Below, piece after piece: positions 1 to 6,577 of a DNA stretch of 6,577 nt (its first letter is position 1; each line of letters begins with the position of its first letter). The DNA is taken from positions 1 to 6,577 of the forward strand of contig DASUFI010000054.1 of the NCBI GenBank assembly GCA_036274635.1. The letters are read 5' to 3'. A program made the translations under genes and the position numbers. Origin of the DNA: DASUFI01 sp036274635. Lineage in GTDB: Bacteria; Planctomycetota; B15-G4. The notes beneath the pieces are model-generated. The model did not search any database, had not been told where the DNA came from, and saw nothing but the letters and a program-made list of their open reading frames with translations.

Positions 1-90
1 GGCTGCGGCTTCTCGCCCGGCTGCGGCTTCTCGCCCGGCTGCGGCTTCTCGCCCGGCTGCGGCTGCGCGCCTGGCTGCGGCTGCGCGCCT
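1..90 (-). repeat. 18-bp tandem repeat encoding PQPGEK/AQPQPG hexapeptides
   Basis: Five consecutive 18-bp units are visible. Those at 1-18, 19-36 and 37-54 are identical (ggctgcggcttctcgccc on the plus strand). Those at 55-72 and 73-90 are identical to each other (ggctgcggctgcgcgcct) and differ from the first type mainly in the codons for EK versus AQ. The unit is a multiple of three, so copy-number changes keep the frame of the coiled-coil gene. The array reaches the left edge, so the full copy number is not visible. Perfect DNA identity, synonymous sites included, points to recent duplication by slippage or recombination. Confidence 0.95.
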
Positions 91-1208
91 GGCTGGCTCT
101 GGCCCTGCGGCGCGCTCGGCTGCGACTCGCCCGGAGGCGGCTGCTCGCCGGCGCCCGGTTGCTCGGCGGGCTGAGCGCCTGTCGGTGAGCTCTGCGAGGG
201 CTGCGCACCCGGCGTCGGCTCGCCGCCCGGCTGGCCCGACGGCTGGCTGCCCGACGGCGTCTCGCCCTGCGGCTTGCCCTCGCCCGACGTGCCGGCCGAC
301 GAGTCGCCCGACGGCGTGGGCCTGGGCGCGGCCGGCGGCGCGGCCTCTCCGCGCTGCGCCGCCTCGAGCGCCTCGCGCGCCGACTGCATCGCCGCGGCGG
401 CGTCGGCCGCGGATTCCTCGGCCAGCTTGCGCGACGACTGCGCGGCCGCCAGCAGCTCGGGCGACAGCCCCCCCTCGGAGGCCTGCGGGCCCTGCTGCGC
501 CAGCCGCTCGCGCAGCAGGGCCAGCGCCTGCTCGAGCAGCGACTGCATCTTGGCCGTGGGCTGGGCCTCCGCCGCCAGCTCGCGCTGGCGCTCGGCCAGC
601 TCGGCCGCGAGAGACGACTCGCCCATCTGGCGGTCGGCGTCGGCGCCGAGCTGCGCGGCCTGCTGGGCGGCCGCCAGCGAGTTGGCCAGCTCCAGCGCAC
701 GCTGGAGCGCCTGGTTCAGCAGGTCCTTGGGCGAGTCGGTCGTGGCGCGCGTGGACGCCAGCAGGCGCCGCTGGTTCTCGGCCAGCACGGAGAGCTGCGC
801 CAGGCCCTCGCGGGCGAGGTCGGTCTGGCGCGAGAGCTCCTCGACGTCGCGGCGGTCGCGCAGGATGGCGTACACGGCCTCGAGACCGGCGGCCAGCGCG
901 TCCTGACGCTCGACGGTGGAGAGGCTGCCCTGCTCGAGCCCGCGCTGCACGTCGCGCTGCACGTCCAGCAGCCTCTGCTCGTCGAAGCGCGCCAGAGCGT
1001 CCTTCAGCAGCGCGGCGTTGCGGTCGCGGCCCTCGTCGGTGTAGCGCTGCGCCAGGCGCTCCATCTTGTCGCGCAGGCTGCTGAGGCGCTGGCCGACGCG
1101 CGCCTGGTCGCGCTGCAGGCGCGCCTGGGCGGATTCGCCCGCCTCGTCCTGGGCGACGGCGCGCGGGAGCAGCAGCAGGGCGCAGAGCAGCAGGCCGAGC
1201 GGACGCAT
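1..1208 (-). CDS. Secreted coiled-coil protein with Pro/Gln/Gly-rich repeat tail, 3' end outside the window
   Basis: ATG at 1208-1206 forms TGATG with the upstream stop and has GGAGG 9 nt upstream. There are 402 complete codons before the left edge, with no stop. Residues 1-19 are a Sec signal peptide (MRPLGLLLCALLLLPRAVA, predicted cleavage AVA|QDE). Cys9 is too early and in the wrong context for a lipobox. Residues about 21-285 are almost wholly helical, rich in Leu, Ala, Gln, Glu and Arg with heptad-like spacing, so a long coiled coil is likely. From about 288 the sequence becomes low-complexity Pro/Gly/Gln/Ser/Glu. It ends in hexapeptide repeats, two QPGAQP-type units and then at least three PQPGEK units (about 373-402). 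The mature part visible here has no Cys, Trp or His, one Phe and two Tyr, which suits an extended or fibrous extracytoplasmic protein. No enzymatic motif is visible. Its position suggests that it works with the DUF4175-like protein. I do not recognise a named family. Confidence 0.82.
   Translation of the reverse strand, partial: MRPLGLLLCALLLLPRAVAQDEAGESAQARLQRDQARVGQRLSSLRDKMERLAQRYTDEGRDRNAALLKDALARFDEQRLLDVQRDVQRGLEQGSLSTVERQDALAAGLEAVYAILRDRRDVEELSRQTDLAREGLAQLSVLAENQRRLLASTRATTDSPKDLLNQALQRALELANSLAAAQQAAQLGADADRQMGESSLAAELAERQRELAAEAQPTAKMQSLLEQALALLRERLAQQGPQASEGGLSPELLAAAQSSRKLAEESAADAAAAMQSAREALEAAQRGEAAPPAAPRPTPSGDSSAGTSGEGKPQGETPSGSQPSGQPGGEPTPGAQPSQSSPTGAQPAEQPGAGEQPPPGESQPSAPQGQSQPGAQPQPGAQPQPGEKPQPGEKPQPGEKPQ
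91..347 (-). other. Imperfect low-complexity Pro/Gly/Gln/Ser-rich coding segment
   Basis: This part of the coiled-coil gene encodes residues about 288-372. It is dominated by short, imperfect motifs such as SGSQPSGQPGGEPTPG, GAQPAEQPGAGEQPPPGE and SAPQGQSQPGAQ. They look like degenerate relatives of the exact hexapeptide array that follows. The segment is probably disordered and may span or bind part of the cell wall; that role is inferred from composition alone. Confidence 0.75.
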
Positions 1209-3439
1209 CAGTTCTGGCCTCCGCCGGAGAGCACGTCCTGGGTGCGGCCGCGCAGGCCGTGCTGGTCGTCGATGAGCGTCTTCACCAGCAGCAGGACCTC
1301 CTGGTAGTCCTCCCACTCGTCCATGCGCTGCAAGAGCGTGTCCAGGCCTGTGACCACGGCCTGCTGCGCGTCGCGCGCGGCGGCCAGCGTCTCCTTGGTC
1401 GGGTTGGCGCGCGCCTCGCCCAGCAGCTGGTGCGCCTGGGGCGAGGCCTCTTCCTCGAGCTGCAGCGCGACGGCCGACATGTCCAGCAGCCGGCCCACCT
1501 GGTCCAGGCGCCCGAACTTGCCGGCGGCGTACTCGGCCGCCAGCGCGCGCCACGCGGCGGGCGAGAAGGTCTCGTCGGCGGGCGCCGCGGCCCAGTCGGA
1601 CAGCCGCCGCGCCAGCACGGCGCCGGCGCCCGGGCCCGGGTCGAGGCGGTTGCACAGCGTCTCGTCGAGGATGCCGCACAGCTCGCGCGCCTGCAGCCCG
1701 AGGCGCGACGTGACCTGGTTCTGCGAGACGACGGCGGCCAGCAGCTCGGGGTCGTCGGCGGCGGGCGGCGCCTCGGCGAGGCCGGTCACCGTCTCCAGCG
1801 CCGCGGCCTGGCGCTCACGGATGGAGGTGAAGGCCTCCTTGAGCCGCAGCTGGCGGTCGGCGAGGAGGCGCTGGACCTCGGCGTCGTCCACGACGTCGAG
1901 GCGCCGGCCGTCGGCCACCGCCGCCTGCGGCCCGCGGCCCGGCAGGTCGCGCCCGTCCTGCGCGCGCAGCCCGTAGGCCAGCGAGCCCTCCACCGGCGAG
2001 CTGGACAGGTCGAGCACCGCGCGGAAGTTGCTGGGACGCGTGGCGTCGGGCAGCAGCGGCACCTCGCGCCCGCCGTCGCCCTGCAGCGTGACGGACGCGA
2101 CGCCGTGGTCGTCCTCGGCCACCACGGCCACCGGCACGACCGCGCGCGCCGTGACCTTCACGTCCGAGCGCGCCGGCGCGAAGACGCGCAGCGTGGGCGG
2201 GCGGTCCTGCAGCACCATGAGCGCGTGGTGGCTGGGGTCGGGCGTGGCCAGCTCGAAGTCGCCGGTGAGCACGATGGAGAGCGTGTCGGAGGCGTTGGCG
2301 TCGAAGGCGGCGCTGACCGTGGGTGGCTGGCTGGTGGTGTCGAAGGCCAGCGGCAGCACCTGGCCGGCGGAGGCGAGGCGCAGCTCGCCGGCCTGCGCCG
2401 CGCCGCTGGGCTGGCCGTGGAGCGTGACGCGCGTGCCCTCGGGCACGGACAGGCCTTCGGGCCCCACGTCGGAGGGCGGCAGACCGAGGTAGGCCGGCGG
2501 CTGCAGCGCGAAGCGCGGCTGGTCGAGACGCGGCGGCTCGATGACGCGCAGCGCGAGGCGGTTGTCGGTGCCGTCGTCGTCGCCGCCGCGCGCGCGCAGG
2601 GCCGTGTCGCCTTCCTGCACCTCGAGGCGGCCGCGCCAGCCGCCCTCGGGCAGCGCGCTCATCGCCCCGGCGCGGTCGCCGCGCGCGCTCTCGAGCACCA
2701 GCTCGACGCGCCCGGGATCCGTGCCCGAGACGCTCACGTCGGCCTCGACCACGCCGCCGCGCGCCGCCACGAGCGTGCCGTCCGGCGCGACCACGTGCGC
2801 CGGGCCGCGCGGCGGGACGTTCAGCGTGAGGCGCACGTCGCGCGGCCAGCCGACGTCCTGCAGCGCCCAGCGGCGCACGAAGACGTCCGCGTGCGGGGTG
2901 CCCACCAGCAGCAGCAGCGCCAGCAGCAGCAGCGCGCCGGCCGCGCGCCAGGTCTCCGCCAGCGAGGGCCGCGCCACCAGCACGCGCCGCAGGTCCTCGC
3001 CCTGGCAGGCGGCTGCGGCCTCATCCACCACCTTGCGCTCGAGCGAGCCCTCGGGCCCGCCCTGCAGCTGCAGCGCCGAGACGATGCGCCCCTCGAACTC
3101 CGGTCGCGCGCGCTCCACGACCCGCGCGGCCTCCAGGCGGCCCGGCCCGCGGAACAGCGGGCGCAGCACGCGCCGCGCCAGCAGCCTCGCGCCCAGCACC
3201 GCCAGCACGACCAGCAGAGCGCCGCGCACGGCGCGCGGCAGCACCAGCCAGCGGTCGAGGCCGTACAGCAGCACGGCCGCGGCGACCGTCTGCCACACCA
3301 CGCGCGCCAGCCCGGCGCTCACGCGCAGCAGGCGGATGCGCGCCAGCACCGCGTCCAGCCGCGCGTGCACCACGCCCAGGCCCGGCGCGGCGGGCCGCGG
3401 CGGGCTGGGCGGGCGGGCGGGTGGTGCGGCGAGGCTCAT
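1208..3439 (-). CDS. DUF4175-like membrane protein with large extracytoplasmic domain
   Basis: The product is 743 aa, from ATG at 3439-3437, 12 nt after the previous stop. I see no clear Shine-Dalgarno sequence, so translation may be coupled to the upstream gene. After a Pro/Ala-rich start, two hydrophobic segments form a hairpin (about 46-65 and 70-88). An Arg-rich loop follows (89-163) with the stretch EAARVVERARPEFEGRIVSALQL (103-125), then a third Leu-rich segment (about 166-182). Positive-inside bias places the rest, 183-743, outside the cytoplasm. That part has beta-rich, Ig-like stretches (about 200-300 and 330-510), the PPAYLGLPP motif (314-322) and EDDHGVASVTL (442-452). A long helical, probably coiled-coil region follows (about 518-735). 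These features and their order match my knowledge of DUF4175-type proteins, but the Gln/Gly-rich C-terminal tail usual in the alphaproteobacterial members is missing. The product ends in SGGGQN. The molecular function is unknown; envelope location is well supported. Its stop overlaps the next start by one base. Confidence 0.85.
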   Translation of the reverse strand: MSLAAPPARPPSPPRPAAPGLGVVHARLDAVLARIRLLRVSAGLARVVWQTVAAAVLLYGLDRWLVLPRAVRGALLVVLAVLGARLLARRVLRPLFRGPGRLEAARVVERARPEFEGRIVSALQLQGGPEGSLERKVVDEAAAACQGEDLRRVLVARPSLAETWRAAGALLLLALLLLVGTPHADVFVRRWALQDVGWPRDVRLTLNVPPRGPAHVVAPDGTLVAARGGVVEADVSVSGTDPGRVELVLESARGDRAGAMSALPEGGWRGRLEVQEGDTALRARGGDDDGTDNRLALRVIEPPRLDQPRFALQPPAYLGLPPSDVGPEGLSVPEGTRVTLHGQPSGAAQAGELRLASAGQVLPLAFDTTSQPPTVSAAFDANASDTLSIVLTGDFELATPDPSHHALMVLQDRPPTLRVFAPARSDVKVTARAVVPVAVVAEDDHGVASVTLQGDGGREVPLLPDATRPSNFRAVLDLSSSPVEGSLAYGLRAQDGRDLPGRGPQAAVADGRRLDVVDDAEVQRLLADRQLRLKEAFTSIRERQAAALETVTGLAEAPPAADDPELLAAVVSQNQVTSRLGLQARELCGILDETLCNRLDPGPGAGAVLARRLSDWAAAPADETFSPAAWRALAAEYAAGKFGRLDQVGRLLDMSAVALQLEEEASPQAHQLLGEARANPTKETLAAARDAQQAVVTGLDTLLQRMDEWEDYQEVLLLVKTLIDDQHGLRGRTQDVLSGGGQN
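1218..1222 (-). promoter_or_regulatory. Shine-Dalgarno site for the coiled-coil gene
   Basis: GGAGG lies 9 nt upstream of the ATG at 1208, inside the last codons of the DUF4175-like gene (it overlaps the codons for its terminal GGGQN). Together with the TGATG overlap it fixes the start and supports stop-start reinitiation. Confidence 0.75.
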
Positions 3440-3451
3440 GCAGAGTGCGGC
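3440..3451 (-). other. 12-nt intergenic spacer, in frame between two genes
   Basis: This is the only non-coding DNA in the window. On the coding strand it reads gccgcactctgc, between TGA and ATG. It has no Shine-Dalgarno-like motif, and its length keeps the two genes in one frame, so nothing but the TGA separates them. Confidence 0.85.
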
Positions 3452-4657
3452 TCAGCGCTGGAAGATGGGGAGATAGCCGTAGGGCAGGGACAGGATGATG
3501 GCCGCGACGGCCGTGCTGAAGGCCGGCCCGGGCCCGGCGCGGCAGGGCAGGCTGCCGTCCGGGAGCTGGCCGCCCACGATCTCGTCGCGGATGCGCGGGT
3601 AGTAGCTGGTCCAGGCCTGGCCGCCGACCTCGTACAGGGCCTGCGTCGCATAGTAATGCCCGTACCAGTAGAAGTAGTGAAAGGTGTAGGGCGAGCGGCC
3701 GGACACCAGGTCCACGTGGTCCAGCAGGAAGTCCACGCTGGCCTGCAGGTCGAGCGTCTCGCCGGGGCTGCTGCCCTCGGCCTTGAGCTCGCGCCCGTAC
3801 TCCCCGGCATTGTGCAGGGCGGCGATGCCGGCGGCGGTGAGCGCGAAGCTGCTGCGCGTCTGCCGCAGCGCCTGGTAGCGGAAGCTGCCCTTGCCCAGGC
3901 GGTAGTAGTTCTCGAAGTAGGCGTAGTCGTCGGGCGCGGCTTCCTCGGCGCGCACGTAGCTGCGGGCCACGTAGCGGCGCGCGGCGTCGATCGTGCCGCG
4001 CGGCACGCGGATGCCCACGTTGCGCGCGCCGCGCAGGGCGTTGAGCTGGCACACGGTGACGGACATGTCCGATTCCACGGCCTTGGGCACGTAGCGCCAG
4101 CCGCCCTCCTCGTTCTGGTTGTCGACGATGAAGTCCACCGCCAGCTGCAGCCGCTCGCGCACGTCCTGCCGGTCGGTCATGCCGTAGACCTCGGCCAGGA
4201 ACAGCGCCGCGAAGGCGTGGCTGTACATGCGCGTGTCGTGGCCCGTGATGAAGCCCGTGTCGGTGACGCTCGAGAGGACGAATTGCGTGGCGCGATCGAT
4301 GACCTCGCCGTAGGCGCCGCGATCGGGCAGCTGCCCGGCCGAGAGGAAGGCCAGGCCCGCCAGCGCCGTGACGCCCACGTGCGGCTGGTCCTTGGCCGTG
4401 ACGTCGTAGTCCTGGTTGAGCTTGAAGCCGACGTCGCCCTTCCAGCTGCCGTCGGGCTGCTGGTGCACGGCCAGCCAGCCCAGCGCGCGCTCCACCGCGT
4501 GCACGGATTCGGGCGTGATCTCGGCGCCCGCGCCGGAGGGCGCCGTCACCGGCTGCACGTCGGCGGAGCCCGGGGGCGCGGCGAACGGACCCGATGGCGC
4601 GCCATCCTGCGCGGCCGCGGGCAGCGCGAGCAGGACGGCGAGGGCGCCCAGCCTCAC
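3452..4657 (-). CDS. Secreted prenyltransferase/squalene-oxidase-repeat (alpha-toroid) protein
   Basis: The product is 401 aa. The GTG start at 4657-4655 overlaps the upstream TGA (GTGA) and yields a short Sec signal peptide, residues 1-16 (MRLGALAVLLALPAAA, predicted cleavage before QDG). The frame stays open upstream to 5473, but that part is a shadow of the propeller gene. QW-like repeats of the squalene-hopene cyclase/prenyltransferase fold are visible: QQPDGSW (66-72), QNEEGGW (181-187) and a degenerate QLPDGSL (364-370). Other conserved-looking stretches are ESDMSVTVCQLNALRGARN (195-213), YWYGHYYATQAL (330-341) and the C-terminal GPAFSTAVAAIILSLPYGYLPIFQR region (377-401). At about 400 residues it is much shorter than a true squalene-hopene cyclase (roughly 630), and no DxDD catalytic-acid motif is present. 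I therefore call it a cyclase-fold protein of unknown function, probably periplasmic, with catalysis doubtful. Such proteins are frequent in Planctomycetota, from general family knowledge. It lies 12 nt upstream of the DUF4175-like gene, in the same frame. Confidence 0.9.
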   Translation of the reverse strand: MRLGALAVLLALPAAAQDGAPSGPFAAPPGSADVQPVTAPSGAGAEITPESVHAVERALGWLAVHQQPDGSWKGDVGFKLNQDYDVTAKDQPHVGVTALAGLAFLSAGQLPDRGAYGEVIDRATQFVLSSVTDTGFITGHDTRMYSHAFAALFLAEVYGMTDRQDVRERLQLAVDFIVDNQNEEGGWRYVPKAVESDMSVTVCQLNALRGARNVGIRVPRGTIDAARRYVARSYVRAEEAAPDDYAYFENYYRLGKGSFRYQALRQTRSSFALTAAGIAALHNAGEYGRELKAEGSSPGETLDLQASVDFLLDHVDLVSGRSPYTFHYFYWYGHYYATQALYEVGGQAWTSYYPRIRDEIVGGQLPDGSLPCRAGPGPAFSTAVAAIILSLPYGYLPIFQR

Positions 4658-6577
4658 TTGTCCGGGCTCCGCAGCACCTGCAGCGTGCCTCCCGAGGCCA
4701 TCACGAGTGCTCCTTCGGCGAGAGCCACCTCGAGCTTCTTCTGCGGGCGCGGCACCTCGGTGACACCACTGTAGCGCTCCTGCCCCGTGGCGCCATCGAG
4801 CACGCGCAGCGTGGCCGTCGTGCCCGGGCCGGCGGCGTCCTGCATCAAGGCGAAGCCGTCGCGCCCCTGCACGACGCGCAGGCCTGGGCCGGCAGGCGCG
4901 GGCAGCTGCAGCTCGTAGAGGCGCTCGCTCGTGCGGGCGTCGGCCACGACGAGGCGCGCGGCATCGTCGGTGCGCGCCAGCACGAGGCGCGGCATGCGCC
5001 CGCGATCCTGGCCGGCCGCAGCCTTCAGCGGCTCGGGGAAGGCCGTGGGCGGCAGCGGTCCGACGCGCGCGTCGAGCGGCACCAGCCGCAGCGGCACGTT
5101 GCTGTCGCCCGTGGGCGGGACGACCTCGAGCAGCACGCGGCCTTCGCCCGCGGGATACAGCGACTGGCGCGTGATCCACGAGGCCGGCGCGGGCGCGCGC
5201 CACAGCTCGCGCTGCTCGCTCGCGTCCCAGCCCAGCAGCATCGACGAATCGTCGTCGTCGCCCTTGATCGAGCACAGCACGACGGGCGCGTCGTCGAGGG
5301 CCAGCAGCAGCTTGGGCCCCGTGCCGCGCAGGGGCTCGCCACCCAGCAGCCGGCCGCCGGCCGTGTCCACCGTCCACAGCCGCACGTCGAAGGCCACGCC
5401 GTCCCGCGTCAGGCCGCCGATGGTGTAGAGCACCGGCTCGCCGCCGGCCAGCAGCAGGTGCGCCTCGCTGCACGGCGGCAGGTCGAGCTGCAGCGCCGTG
5501 CAGCCTGTGCCCGTGCCGTAGCCCATGAGGTGGTAGCTCAGCTCACCCTCGTCGTCGGAGCGCGCGTCGAGGCGCAACAGCAGGCCGTCGGCCAGCACGG
5601 TCTCCTTCGCCGTGCCAGGAGCCTGCAGCTTCCACAGCAGCTTGGCGTCCTGCAGCGACCACGCGTAGATCTGGTCATGGGACGCGTCGGGCGCGTTGCC
5701 GCCGGGAGCGTAGACCTGGGCCAGCAGCCGGTCGCCGGCCACGAGCAGCTGCACGTAGCCGAGCGAGGCGGAGGTCAGCCGGCTGGGGAGATCGCGCTCC
5801 CAGCGGATGCTGCCGGCAGCCGTGTCGAGCAGGAAGAGCTTGCCCACGCCCTCGACGGAGCCGATCACGCAGCTCGCGAACGGCGGCGCGAAGCGCCCGG
5901 TGACGGCGGGGAACACGATGCGCCCGACGTCGGCCACGTCGAGCGGCTCGGAAGGTCGTGCGTCCCGGCCGGGCAGCGCGGGCAGCGGCAGCGGCGGCTC
6001 CGGCGCGGCGCCCCGCAGGGCGGCGGCGAGCGCCGGCTCGCCCTGCGCGTCGGCGGCGCGCGCGCGCAGCGCGCTGGTCTCGGCGCCATAGCCGCCCAGC
6101 GGCGGCAGCGACAGCTCGGCCAGCACGTCGCCGGCGCGGCCCTCCGACAGCCACGCCTCGAAGCGGCGCAGGCGCAGCTTCTCGACGGCCAGGGCGTTGG
6201 GGTAGCGCTGCTCGATGGCCTGCAGCGACAGCTCGTCGCCCGCGCGCTCGAGCGCCGCGGCGGCGCGTGCGTCCCAGCGCGCGTAGGGCGCCCGGCCGCG
6301 CGCCGCGAGGAGCTCCGCGATGCGGCCCGCCGCCCAGGCGCGCACGGTGCTCCCGGCCCACGGCTCGTCGGGCCAGGACTCGATCAGGCCCTGCAGGCGC
6401 TCGACCGCGTGCTCGGGCGACTCCAGCGGCGGCTCGGCCAGCGCGGCCAGCAGGCCCACGGGCAGCGCGCCGTCGCCGCTGCGGCCGGCGAGCGCCAGGC
6501 GTCGCGCCGGCTCGCGCGCGGCCAGCCGCGAGAGCGCGGCGACCACGTCGTCCTGGGCACCGAGCGCGTCGAGCGCG
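4654..6577 (-). CDS. Helical-repeat plus PQQ-like beta-propeller protein, 5' end outside the window
   Basis: The reading frame is open to the right edge, with 640 residues visible before a TGA stop. The GTG at 6546-6544 is probably an internal valine, because the ten codons upstream continue a normal alpha-helical sequence (ALDALGAQDD). Residues are counted from the edge. About 1-185 are Ala/Leu/Arg-rich helices resembling TPR-type repeats (for example QRYPNALAVEKLRLRRFEAW near 123-142). After a Pro-rich linker (about 190-212) comes a beta-propeller, about 215-640. Its blades carry PQQ-like signatures: LFLLDTAAGSIRWERDL (247-263), IYAWSLQDAKLLWKL (303-317), LLGWDASEQRELWRA (447-461), LVVADARTSERLYEL (542-556) and LRVLDGATGQERYSG (590-604). 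I see no vicinal Cys-Cys pair or other quinone-dehydrogenase feature, so a binding or scaffold role is likelier than catalysis. Proteins of this fold often act outside the cytoplasm, but any signal peptide lies off the window. The stop overlaps the next gene's start. The fold assignment is fairly sure; the function is unknown. Confidence 0.85.
   Translation of the reverse strand, partial: ALDALGAQDDVVAALSRLAAREPARRLALAGRSGDGALPVGLLAALAEPPLESPEHAVERLQGLIESWPDEPWAGSTVRAWAAGRIAELLAARGRAPYARWDARAAAALERAGDELSLQAIEQRYPNALAVEKLRLRRFEAWLSEGRAGDVLAELSLPPLGGYGAETSALRARAADAQGEPALAAALRGAAPEPPLPLPALPGRDARPSEPLDVADVGRIVFPAVTGRFAPPFASCVIGSVEGVGKLFLLDTAAGSIRWERDLPSRLTSASLGYVQLLVAGDRLLAQVYAPGGNAPDASHDQIYAWSLQDAKLLWKLQAPGTAKETVLADGLLLRLDARSDDEGELSYHLMGYGTGTGCTALQLDLPPCSEAHLLLAGGEPVLYTIGGLTRDGVAFDVRLWTVDTAGGRLLGGEPLRGTGPKLLLALDDAPVVLCSIKGDDDDSSMLLGWDASEQRELWRAPAPASWITRQSLYPAGEGRVLLEVVPPTGDSNVPLRLVPLDARVGPLPPTAFPEPLKAAAGQDRGRMPRLVLARTDDAARLVVADARTSERLYELQLPAPAGPGLRVVQGRDGFALMQDAAGPGTTATLRVLDGATGQERYSGVTEVPRPQKKLEVALAEGALVMASGGTLQVLRSPDK
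4667..4670 (-). promoter_or_regulatory. Probable Shine-Dalgarno site for the squalene-cyclase-fold gene
   Basis: GGAG lies 9 nt upstream of the GTG start at 4657, inside the last codons of the propeller gene. It supports that GTG rather than any of the upstream in-frame shadow starts. Confidence 0.6.

Noticed and set aside
185..1084. Plus-strand open frames over the coiled-coil gene (185-1084 and 274-906)
   Set aside because: They are low-complexity Ala/Arg/Pro or Ser/Ala translations opposite a minus-strand gene that has a signal peptide, a Shine-Dalgarno site and heptad-like structure.
1184..1208. Lipoprotein signal on the coiled-coil protein (Cys9)
   Set aside because: The residue before Cys9 is Leu and the hydrophobic stretch continues past it, so there is no lipobox. 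AVA|QDE is a better Sec cleavage site.
2909..2938. CAG/CTG-rich triplet run as a microsatellite
   Set aside because: It encodes the Leu-rich third transmembrane segment of the DUF4175-like protein and is interrupted. Coding constraint plus high G+C explains it.
1259..4774. A 1171-codon open frame on the plus strand, antisense to two genes
   Set aside because: Its codons are in exact register with the sense codons of the cyclase-fold and DUF4175-like genes, which share one frame. In that register an antisense stop needs a sense TTA, CTA or TCA codon, and these are avoided at this G+C. The translation is His/Arg/Gln/Ala-rich with no domain, so it is a compositional shadow.
4658..5473. Upstream extension of the cyclase-fold gene to give a 673-residue protein
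   Set aside because: The extra residues are Arg/Ala-rich noise lying over the propeller gene in another frame. A good signal peptide, a GGAG motif and a GTGA overlap place the start at GTG 4657.
6544..6546. GTG as the true start of the propeller protein
   Set aside because: The frame continues open to the window edge with ordinary helical protein sequence, and the family normally has a longer N-terminus. It is more likely an internal valine.

Overview
The window is a fragment of a bacterial chromosome with very high G+C (roughly three quarters by eye). It is almost entirely coding, and every gene lies on the minus strand, so transcription runs from right to left. I see no RNA gene, mobile element, CRISPR array, terminator or free-standing promoter, and no gene-free stretch longer than 12 bases. 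The protein families suggest Planctomycetota or a similar high-G+C group. The clues are a secreted squalene-cyclase-fold protein ending in LPYGYLPIFQR, a DUF4175-like membrane protein with a PPAYLGLPP motif, and a helical-repeat/PQQ-like beta-propeller protein. This is an inference from family flavour; no taxonomic marker is present.

Layout in transcription order: (1) 6577-4654, a helical-repeat plus PQQ-like beta-propeller protein whose N-terminus lies beyond the right edge; (2) 4657-3452, a 401-residue secreted prenyltransferase/squalene-oxidase-repeat protein; (3) 3439-1208, a 743-residue DUF4175-like membrane protein with three predicted transmembrane segments and a large extracytoplasmic part; (4) 1208-1, a secreted coiled-coil protein with a Pro/Gln/Gly-rich tail that ends in exact hexapeptide repeats and runs off the left edge.

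The genes are very tightly packed. Genes 1 and 2 overlap in GTGA, genes 2 and 3 are 12 nt apart and in the same frame, and genes 3 and 4 overlap in TGATG. Genes 2 and 4 have Shine-Dalgarno-like GGAG(G) motifs inside the preceding gene. This implies one polycistronic, translationally coupled operon whose promoter and terminator lie outside the window.

Genes 2, 3 and 4 have visible export or membrane signals, and gene 1 is of a fold commonly exported, so the operon probably builds or maintains something in the cell envelope. Its function is not known to me. The most interesting points are the coupling of a non-catalytic-looking cyclase-fold protein with a DUF4175-like protein, and the low-complexity coiled-coil tail encoded as a separate secreted protein directly after it.
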